From assembly GCA_005239595.1 (NCBI GenBank), contig SBBT01000192.1:1-13574 (forward strand): 13,574 nt of DNA. Direction: 5' to 3'. The notes beneath the pieces were generated by a model. The model worked only from the letters and a program-made list of their open reading frames with translations, made no database searches and was not told the DNA's origin. Each line of letters begins with the position of its first letter. Within the stretch, counting starts at the first letter, position 1. The stretch comes from Candidatus Troglogloeales bacterium (GTDB lineage Bacteria; Nitrospirota; Nitrospiria; SBBL01; SBBT01). Shown one piece after another: positions 8,236 to 13,574 of this stretch. The translations under genes were made by a program, and so were the position numbers.

Positions 8236-8331
8236 AACGCTTTTCATCCGATAGAAAGTTTTGGAGGAATGTTCACCTTGCCCGCTTTGCAGAAAGATAG
8301 TCAAAATGTCCCTTAGGCTGCGTATGGGGGA
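8236..8331. other. Convergent gap without a recognisable terminator
   Basis: These 96 bases separate the stops of the EAL protein gene and the methyltransferase gene. I found no strong GC-rich hairpin followed by a T-run on either strand and no convincing coding frame. A 15-codon frame starting at 8269 sits too close to its GGAGG to be a credible gene. Confidence 0.5.
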
Positions 8332-9153
8332 TCATCTTTTTCTGGCGGTGATCACAAAATTGAAACCGAAGCGGCAAAAGGGATAGAGGCCGGATAAGGC
8401 AAGGTCCAGCTTCCCGATGGCAAGGGCCAGCTTTCCCATCGGCGTCCGTTTCCCTTTCTCCAGAAGATACCGATCGGGAATCAGAGAGGCAAGGATATTA
8501 TGCCCTCGGCAGGAAAGGACCTCTAATCCGTTTGATTCCAGGAGGCCGGTCAGCTCCCGATAGGTGAAGGTCTTAAACCGCATCCCCTCCCAGACACGCG
8601 TGGCATGGCCGATCCCCTTCGCCCGCATCGCGTCGGCCAATTCAAACGGATGATAAAAGATGCCTAAATTCCATTTCGTGTCGGCCTCCAGCGTCACAAT
8701 CGCCCCCGGCTTCGACACACGTGCCATTTCGGAAACGGCGAGATCATATCCCGTGACGATATGGCTTAAAACATCCCCGTAGGATATGACAAGATCAAAG
8801 GAGCCATCTTCAAAGGGAAGCTTGCAGGCGTCGGCAACCTTCAAGGTCACATTGGCGTATGGCTTACACCGATCTTTTGCCACTTCAATCAGTTCCCTGG
8901 AAAGATCAATCCCCACCACTTCGTCCGCATGCGGGGCAAGACGCACCGACTGAAGACCGCTCCCGCAGCCGACATCCAGAACACGTTGATAGCGGACACC
9001 CCGGGTTAATTCTTCCAGGCAGCGATCATACAGCAGATAGCTGTTCATCAGGAAAGGGGTCTCACTGACCAGATCATCAAATCCCTTTCCCCAATGATCG
9101 TAAACTGCCGCCACGGTCTTATGCTGCAACTCTGACACGGCTTTATCCTCCAT
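8332..9153 (-). CDS. Class I SAM-dependent methyltransferase (type 11-like), substrate unknown
   Basis: The 273-residue cytoplasmic protein has a Rossmann-type SAM-binding domain. Motif I is VLDVGCGSG at 58-66. The acidic residue ending strand 2 is in VVGIDLS. The ADACKLPF segment is the adenine-contacting motif, and FDLVISYGDVLSHI is motif IV. This matches the Methyltransf_11/UbiE-like group. The C-terminal 110 residues, including SGLYPFCRFGFNFVITARKR, form a substrate-side region that I cannot assign. The ATG directly abuts the adenosine deaminase stop (TAGATG). With a GGGG stretch as a modest Shine-Dalgarno inside that gene's end, co-transcription and coupled translation are likely. The sequence does not show whether the substrate is a small molecule, lipid, quinone or protein. 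Confidence 0.85.
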   Translation of the reverse strand: MEDKAVSELQHKTVAAVYDHWGKGFDDLVSETPFLMNSYLLYDRCLEELTRGVRYQRVLDVGCGSGLQSVRLAPHADEVVGIDLSRELIEVAKDRCKPYANVTLKVADACKLPFEDGSFDLVISYGDVLSHIVTGYDLAVSEMARVSKPGAIVTLEADTKWNLGIFYHPFELADAMRAKGIGHATRVWEGMRFKTFTYRELTGLLESNGLEVLSCRGHNILASLIPDRYLLEKGKRTPMGKLALAIGKLDLALSGLYPFCRFGFNFVITARKR

Positions 9154-10170
9154 CTATTTTCCCCTACGGTTATCTGCTAGTTTAGGATTGATCGGTCTTA
9201 GGTTCATACGGCGTTCCGGCCGGATAAAAGAGAAGCCGCGTGCCTGTTCATGAATCGTCAACAGTTGTTCTTTCGAAAGCCATTGGGATAATTTCTGGTT
9301 TTCTTTATTTTGACTGGTATTGGAGACGGTCGTGTTATCGGTGCAGATGGCAACCGGGATCCCATATTCCAAAAAGGTCAGTATCGGATGGGGTGCGCCA
9401 AAGGCAACGGCGCCGGTTTGATAGTTGGACGTAAAGCAACACTCCACCAAAACCTTGTCTTTTGCCAGGCGGCGCAGCAGGGACTTGTCTTTGACGGCCG
9501 AGCAACCGTGCCCGATCCGATGGACGCCGAGGACGTCAACGGCCTCCCAAATGGCCTCCGGGCCCTCATCCTCTCCCGCATGAATCGTCAATCCCAATTT
9601 CCCCACGCGGGCAATCTCAAACGACTCTTTAAACAGCCTCGCGGGATTCCCCCGCTCCGCTCCCGCCACATCAAAACCGATCACGCCCGTCCGCTCGTGA
9701 AAGTGCTGCGCCTCCGAAACGGCCTGGCGGGCAAGGATTCTGGCAATGTGAGGACCTTGCTGCCGCATTGCAATGACAATCAGGCCCATTTCGATCGGAT
9801 ATTTTTTCTTGGCACGGTTCATCCCCGTGAGGACTGCGCTAATCGTTTGGCGCAGGGTTAAACCGGCATAGGTATGGATGATGGGGGCATATCGAAGTTC
9901 CAATAATGTCACGTTATTTTGGTGGGCCTCTTCCACAATCGCCACAACGACACGCGCGATATTCTCATAAAATTGCGTGATCCACTGGGGATAATGAAAT
10001 TTGTCGAGATATCTAAGGAGCGCCCCCTCTTCCCCCTCTTGTAAAACAAGGAGACGCTCCATCTCACGCTTCGTTGCAACGGGATGAAGGCGGTGCTTCT
10101 TCATCAACCTCCAGGTCATATCAACCGGAATGGATCCATCCACATGTTGGTGGAGCTCGACCTTTTTCAT
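9154..10170 (-). CDS. add: Adenosine deaminase-family amidohydrolase
   Basis: Zinc-dependent TIM-barrel hydrolase of the ADA family, expected to deaminate adenosine or a related adenine nucleoside to the hypoxanthine form. The 338 residues match the family. The metal ligands are visible: HxH as His7/His9 in ELHQHVDGS, His197 in TIHAGED with catalytic Glu200, His221 in IGHG, and Asp278 in CTDN. Asn279 replaces the second Asp of the animal and E. coli TDD motif, but TDN is, as I recall, common in many bacterial ADA-like enzymes. There is no signal peptide. It follows the dihydroorotate dehydrogenase-like gene by 39 bases with GAGG just before its ATG, and it abuts the methyltransferase gene. 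The substrate could also be aminodeoxyfutalosine of the alternative menaquinone pathway or another adenosine derivative. The family call is firm and the exact substrate is not. Confidence 0.88.
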   Translation of the reverse strand: MKKVELHQHVDGSIPVDMTWRLMKKHRLHPVATKREMERLLVLQEGEEGALLRYLDKFHYPQWITQFYENIARVVVAIVEEAHQNNVTLLELRYAPIIHTYAGLTLRQTISAVLTGMNRAKKKYPIEMGLIVIAMRQQGPHIARILARQAVSEAQHFHERTGVIGFDVAGAERGNPARLFKESFEIARVGKLGLTIHAGEDEGPEAIWEAVDVLGVHRIGHGCSAVKDKSLLRRLAKDKVLVECCFTSNYQTGAVAFGAPHPILTFLEYGIPVAICTDNTTVSNTSQNKENQKLSQWLSKEQLLTIHEQARGFSFIRPERRMNLRPINPKLADNRRGK

Positions 10171-10209
10171 TTGCCTCAGAGCGGGATCGATGTCTTTCCT
10201 TGGATTGCC

Positions 10210-11280
10210 CTAGAGAAGGTTGGTTTCTTTCCAGTATTTATAAGCCAGCCACGGATCCCACATGGCACCCGTTGCCGACATGACGGCATCGACCCCCAGA
10301 TTAAAATAATCCTGGATATGCTGGGTCGTCATCACGCCGCCCACGCCAATGACCGAGAAGTCATACTTTTCCTTACGCGCAAGGGCCACCACCCTTGCCG
10401 CCTGGGCCATGGCGCACTGCCGTATGGCGGCCCCGCAGACGCCGGCGATCCGCCTTCCCTCTCCCGGCAGTGCGGGCGCCCCATTTTGACCGATCACCGC
10501 AAAAGGCAAGGTATTGATCCCGGAGACACCGTTCACATGAGGGGCGTTGGCCGCCAACATATCAGCCAGACATTGCAGGTCGGCAATATAGCCGATCTTA
10601 ATGATCAATGGGGTTTCACCGATCGCCAACTTCACAGACTTGGAAATGGCAGACGATACAAGGGAATCGGTAAACACGGACCCCTCTTTGGTCACCACAT
10701 TCGGACAGGAAAGATTAATCTCGATGACGTGGGCCCCAGCTTCCTTCGCAAACGCTGCCCCCTTGGCATAATCGTCTGCAAGATCGCGCTCCCCAGGGGT
10801 CCCGACAACGCTTACAATTAATATCTGTCCCTCACCCAAAACCCCTCTCGCCTTCTCTATATCCTCCTGCCAAATTTTAGGGTCGCGTGAAGGCATTCCA
10901 AATGAGTTGGTGATGCTAATCTCATCAACCCGTGAAGGAGAATCATCGGTGGCCACCAACGGTCTTCCAAAATCATCCTCTTTGATCTGGCCCGTCACTT
11001 TCAGGAACATACAATTGGGATTGGGATGGCTCGGCATCGCCCGTGTGCGCACGGTTTTATACACGGGAAGATCGAAGCCGAGCGCTGCATACGCCCGAAT
11101 CCAACGCGAGTTTAAGAGGGGTCCCGCTGGTATACCGAGAAGGGAATTAACTTCAAACCCCAGAAATTTCCGCTTCCGTATCAGCGTGCGTGGAAGGATT
11201 TCCCCTTTGATAAAGGGCCCCTCTTTGTAATTGTCCTCATAAGAACGATGGATGTCATAGGCGGGAGTTAAGTCCGGCAT
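10210..11280 (-). CDS. Dihydroorotate dehydrogenase-like flavoprotein (class 1 type)
   Basis: FMN-dependent TIM-barrel oxidoreductase of the PyrD family, expected to oxidise dihydroorotate to orotate in pyrimidine synthesis or to act on a related substrate. The visible signatures are GIPAGPLLNS near the N-terminus, NSFGMPS, NLSCPN with Cys192 at the catalytic-base position of class 1 enzymes (class 2 enzymes have Ser), a Lys in IIKIGY, GINT, and GVGGVMT plus the FMN-phosphate region near the C-terminus. It lacks the N-terminal membrane helix of class 2 PyrD, so it should be cytosolic. At 356 residues it is longer than typical 300-310 residue class 1 enzymes, with an N-terminal extension of about 40 residues. 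No PyrK partner is in the window. I chose the ATG at 11280; the adjacent GTG at 11283 is possible. The Shine-Dalgarno is weak (GGGT). A hairpin lies immediately upstream. Confidence 0.82.
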   Translation of the reverse strand: MPDLTPAYDIHRSYEDNYKEGPFIKGEILPRTLIRKRKFLGFEVNSLLGIPAGPLLNSRWIRAYAALGFDLPVYKTVRTRAMPSHPNPNCMFLKVTGQIKEDDFGRPLVATDDSPSRVDEISITNSFGMPSRDPKIWQEDIEKARGVLGEGQILIVSVVGTPGERDLADDYAKGAAFAKEAGAHVIEINLSCPNVVTKEGSVFTDSLVSSAISKSVKLAIGETPLIIKIGYIADLQCLADMLAANAPHVNGVSGINTLPFAVIGQNGAPALPGEGRRIAGVCGAAIRQCAMAQAARVVALARKEKYDFSVIGVGGVMTTQHIQDYFNLGVDAVMSATGAMWDPWLAYKYWKETNLL

Positions 11281-11295
11281 CACATACCCGATAAC

Positions 11296-11316
11296 AAAAA
11301 ACCCAGAGAACCTGGG
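11296..11316 (-). terminator. Short intrinsic terminator or attenuator
   Basis: On the minus strand a 5-bp stem CCCAG/CTGGG with a 5-base loop is followed directly by six Ts (six As at 11296-11301 on the plus strand). It lies 43 bases after the SprA-like stop and 15 bases before the next start codon. It could end the reductase-SprA transcript or act as a leader attenuator of the dihydroorotate dehydrogenase-like gene. The stem is short, so efficiency may be partial. Confidence 0.55.
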
Positions 11317-11334
11317 CTGTTTGGAACAATTACG

Positions 11335-11347
11335 GGCGTATCACGCC
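11335..11347. repeat. Perfect 5-bp inverted repeat in the leader
   Basis: GGCGT-ATC-ACGCC forms a perfect inverted repeat between the SprA-like stop and the terminator hairpin. No T-run follows on either strand, so it is not a terminator by itself. It could be an RNA hairpin in the leader or part of an operator; it is short enough to arise by chance. Confidence 0.35.
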
Positions 11348-11359
11348 ACGGATTTGCCC

Positions 11360-12103
11360 TCAAATACGTCGATCAAGGAGAAGCCCCACCTTCCCTCCTG
11401 TATGGCCGGGGTGTTGAAGATGGCCCGAAAATTCAACCCGGGTGCTCCCGCCCGTTGAATAAGCTTCGCCGGTTGCAGGATCAATGGCGTATCCATAACT
11501 GACCGTCAGGGAGCGAATCGTTCGGCCCTCTACCAGGGCCTGTGCCAGCGCGGCATTCACATGCTCCATTTCATGTCCAATGACCGCGAGTGCCGCATGC
11601 GGGGCACTCAAATAGGCGGCGGACGAGAAAGAAACCCCGCCGTCACTTGAAGCATCCTGATAGGCGCGGGTCGTTAATTTTTTTAGCGGGAGTTCTGCAC
11701 CTTCTGATTTATTGGTTGATGCTCCTTCTTCTTCCTCCGCTGCCTTCGATGCCTGCTTTTTGGTCTCATCCTGAACCGCCTGGAGCGCCTTCCCTTCGGC
11801 CTGATCTATAAAAACCTGCGCGGCGGCAACGGCTCCTCCCTTCACCAGGCTCGCAGCCTGACGTAAAGAGGTTTCCGCCTCCCTAAGATCCTGTCCCGTT
11901 AATGTTCCTTTTGCCCTGCCAAACGAAATAAGACCAAACACCCTTGATAATTGGGCCTCGGCAGATCGTTCCGCCACCTCCCGCTCCGCCGCCTGTTTGG
12001 CGGAAGACCGGTCCGCTTCCAACCGGTTTTCTCCCTGCGCTTCAAGAGGTAGTTGCCGAGGCGCGTAAGATAAGTTACCCCCTCGAATTGCCTCGATTTC
12101 CAT
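11360..12103 (-). CDS. SprA-like putative zinc metallopeptidase
   Basis: From the ATG at 12103 (AAGGG 6 bases upstream) the product has 247 residues; a TTG at 12121 would add six. The N-terminal two thirds are rich in Ala, Glu, Gln and Lys and probably form long helices or coiled coils at about 25-135. The C-terminal third matches what I recall of the SprA-related / CJM1_0395 family: YQDASSD from residue 148, SFSSAAYLS, then a zinc-type HEMEH at 177-181, followed by a strand pair and a glycine-rich tail. The family usually carries a CPECG-like cysteine pair after the HExxH; here the same place reads IDPATGEAYSTGG (207-219) without cysteine. It has no signal peptide. It lies 29 bases after the reductase-TusA gene on the same strand and is likely co-transcribed with it. 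Peptidase activity and substrate are inferred and unproven. Confidence 0.75.
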   Translation of the reverse strand: MEIEAIRGGNLSYAPRQLPLEAQGENRLEADRSSAKQAAEREVAERSAEAQLSRVFGLISFGRAKGTLTGQDLREAETSLRQAASLVKGGAVAAAQVFIDQAEGKALQAVQDETKKQASKAAEEEEGASTNKSEGAELPLKKLTTRAYQDASSDGGVSFSSAAYLSAPHAALAVIGHEMEHVNAALAQALVEGRTIRSLTVSYGYAIDPATGEAYSTGGSTRVEFSGHLQHPGHTGGKVGLLLDRRI

Positions 12104-12132
12104 GTTCCGCCCTTGGGACAATACCGGTACGA

Positions 12133-13574
12133 TCAGACCTTCTCAATAACCAATTTATAATGGCCACTTGTGGTTTTCGTTAACTCCAGAACCTTATGTC
12201 CCTCCCCTTGAACACTTTTTGGGACATTGCGCATCGGCTCTCCGTCATCGATCACCACTTCGAGCAGTTGCCCAGGCTCCATTTCTTCCAACTGAAGTTT
12301 TGTCTTTACAAAATTCATGGGACAGGCCACGCCCGAAAGATCAAGACGCAGGTCCACCTTTTTCTCTAGATCCATTGTGACTCCATTTTTCTCCGGAGAT
12401 TCTATCTTCCTCAATTTCATGTTGGCATCCAATTGATCATAGGCCTCTTTACATTCGCAAACAAAAAAATCGGCCTCTCGCAGAAAACGTTTTATCGATT
12501 TTTCCGTGGGATCCATTTGGGCCCATTTGCCCAAATCTTCCGTAAAATTCTCGAACCGTTCTGAAACAAAACCTTGTTCCACCAACTTGTACTGAAACTC
12601 TTTTAAAATCTCTTCCTCATGGGGAGAATCAACACCGAACGGAATTAAAAGGGCGCGGCAGCAGACCACAATCCCGCCTCGAATTAGACCGACCGCCTCG
12701 GCATACTCCTGTCGCTTCAGATGCCATTGCGCCTTCTCCAGGGAAGAAGCCCCTCCTCGAAGATAATTCTCCATGAGATCAATCATCGTCCCGGCGCATT
12801 CTCCGGGACCCAGATCCTCAAGGTCAAAATCTTTGTCCGCCTTATAATCCCGGTAAGATTCAGGGGCCTCCTCCAAAGAAGGGAGTTTTGTAAACTCCAC
12901 GAGGCGATTGCAAACCGCATCGCGGCCATAGCGTTCGACGAACCGATTAAAATCCTCATCACCCACCCGGTTTTCCCGAAACAGATGAATCATCTCCATC
13001 ACCGCGGCAGGCGTGTTCTTTGCGGGCAGTTTTAATTTTGAAGACCCGATCACCGAGCGATCCGCGCTTACCCCCCCTCCCAAATGGAGTTGATAATGAG
13101 GCACCAGTTTCCCGTTGATCTTTTTTGCAACACCATGAAGGCCGATACCGGCAATATGGTGATGGGCACAGGAGTTGGGACATCCGGAAATTCGAATGCG
13201 CAGCCCTTGTATATCTTCATAATCGGGGAGATTCATTGAGAACTCCGCAACAATCGCTTCGCCCAAGCCCATGGAAGAGGTCAACCCCAACTGACAACTA
13301 TCGGTCCCGGGACAGGCGATGACATCCACAACCCGCTCTGCCCCGCTCCCGGCCAACCCATATTTCTCAAGGGCGGCATACAGGTCCGGCAATGATTCCC
13401 GCCGAACCCGGTGCAGTATAAAATTTTGCTGATGGGTCGTACGAACTTCCCCCGGAGAAAACAGATCAACGATGTCGGCCAATCCGCGAAATTGCAACGC
13501 GGTAATGTCGCCCACAATCAATTTTACATGAACTGCACAGAACGCCTCCTCCGTCTCGGGAAGAACGTTTGTCC
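12133..13574 (-). CDS. Nitrite/sulfite reductase-like protein fused to a HEPN-like segment and TusA (5' end outside window)
   Basis: The frame stays open to the window edge, so the N-terminus is missing; 479 codons are visible. The candidate start at 13521 is only an internal TTG, and upstream codons continue family-like sequence (TNVLPETEEAF). The first part is a sirohaem/[4Fe-4S] hemoprotein of the sulfite/ferredoxin-nitrite reductase family. It keeps the four cluster/sirohaem cysteines: C-x5-C in CPGTDSC (13314-13294) and C-x3-C in GCPNSCAHHH (13182-13168). It should carry out six-electron reduction of sulfite or nitrite. A helical stretch (about 12815-12400) resembles a HEPN domain: A-x-HL, EYAEAV, CRALLIPFG. 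The C-terminal 80 residues are a TusA-type sulfur carrier with its Cys in GVACPMNFVK (12324-12322); the usual CPxP reads CPMN. The TusA end favours sulfite or sulfur-relay chemistry over nitrite, by inference. The SprA-like gene follows at 29 bases. Confidence 0.88.
   Translation of the reverse strand, partial: TNVLPETEEAFCAVHVKLIVGDITALQFRGLADIVDLFSPGEVRTTHQQNFILHRVRRESLPDLYAALEKYGLAGSGAERVVDVIACPGTDSCQLGLTSSMGLGEAIVAEFSMNLPDYEDIQGLRIRISGCPNSCAHHHIAGIGLHGVAKKINGKLVPHYQLHLGGGVSADRSVIGSSKLKLPAKNTPAAVMEMIHLFRENRVGDEDFNRFVERYGRDAVCNRLVEFTKLPSLEEAPESYRDYKADKDFDLEDLGPGECAGTMIDLMENYLRGGASSLEKAQWHLKRQEYAEAVGLIRGGIVVCCRALLIPFGVDSPHEEEILKEFQYKLVEQGFVSERFENFTEDLGKWAQMDPTEKSIKRFLREADFFVCECKEAYDQLDANMKLRKIESPEKNGVTMDLEKKVDLRLDLSGVACPMNFVKTKLQLEEMEPGQLLEVVIDDGEPMRNVPKSVQGEGHKVLELTKTTSGHYKLVIEKV
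12376..12384 (-). promoter_or_regulatory. Possible internal ribosome binding site for a free TusA product
   Basis: Within the reductase-TusA frame, GGAG (12384-12381) lies 5 bases before an in-frame ATG at 12375. Starting there would give an 80-residue protein consisting of exactly the TusA domain, close to the 81 residues of E. coli TusA. Such sites also occur by chance in coding sequence. Confidence 0.35.

Noticed and set aside
8269..8316. 15-codon plus-strand frame after a GGAGG
   Set aside because: The GGAGG is only 1-2 bases from the ATG, the peptide is tiny with no features, and nothing else supports translation.
8330..8353. GATCA...TGATC inverted repeat at the 3' end of the methyltransferase gene
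   Set aside because: Short stem, long loop, partly coding, and no T-run after it; not a credible terminator or operator.
9310..9861. 183-codon plus-strand frame inside the adenosine deaminase-like gene
   Set aside because: Antisense shadow of a gene with all expected metal ligands; composition is Arg/Pro/Gly-rich without domain signals.
10084..10821. 245-codon plus-strand frame across the start of the deaminase gene and most of the DHOD-like gene
   Set aside because: It opposes two well-supported genes, crosses their intergenic gap and shows no recognisable motif.
12133..13521. Complete reductase gene starting at 13521
   Set aside because: The codon there is TTG, and the frame continues upstream with family-like sequence to the window edge, so the gene is partial, not complete.
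1..13574. CRISPR array, insertion sequence, prophage or toxin-antitoxin system
   Set aside because: No direct repeat series, transposase or integrase motif, or paired small toxin-like genes were seen; base composition and gene style look uniform throughout.

Overview
The window is dense ordinary chromosome, roughly 50-55% G+C by eye, from a diderm (Gram-negative) bacterium. LptE, a lipoprotein of lipopolysaccharide export, implies an outer membrane. The order leuS-lptE-holA with rpsT alongside, a c-di-GMP signalling protein and a sirohaem reductase fused to TusA recall Nitrospirota and related deep diderm phyla. That placement is an impression from recall and was not tested by phylogeny. I see no tRNA, rRNA, insertion sequence, CRISPR array or phage gene, and no gap between genes exceeds about 130 bases.

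Left part (64-4132, + strand): leuS (leucyl-tRNA synthetase), lptE and holA (DNA polymerase III delta) form a tight operon joined by two 4-base ATGA overlaps. It converges on rpsT (ribosomal protein S20, - strand), and the two stop codons share the palindrome TTAA. Beyond rpsT is a short unrecognised four-helix membrane protein gene (+), which ends 1 base from the end of a convergent M32 carboxypeptidase gene (-).

Middle (6383-8331): a divergent promoter region separates the carboxypeptidase from a receiver-GGDEF-EAL protein. In that protein the receiver and GGDEF domains have lost their key catalytic residues, while the EAL domain looks complete. It is therefore best read as a c-di-GMP phosphodiesterase with sensory or regulatory N-terminal modules.

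Right part (8332-13574, all - strand, so read from right to left): a nitrite/sulfite reductase-like protein, cut by the window edge, carries a helical HEPN-like segment and a C-terminal TusA domain. It is followed 29 bases later by a SprA-like putative zinc metallopeptidase. A short hairpin with a T-run then precedes a second gene set: a dihydroorotate dehydrogenase-like flavoprotein, an adenosine deaminase-family enzyme and a class I SAM-dependent methyltransferase. The last two abut as TAGATG. Nucleotide or nucleoside metabolism is the likely theme of that set, but the methyltransferase substrate is unknown.

I do not see a clearly new multi-gene system. The points most worth a second look are the reductase-HEPN-TusA fusion with a possible internal start that would release a free-standing TusA, the pseudo-receiver/pseudo-GGDEF phosphodiesterase, the atypical SprA-like protein beside the reductase, and the tandem hairpins before the dihydroorotate dehydrogenase-like gene.
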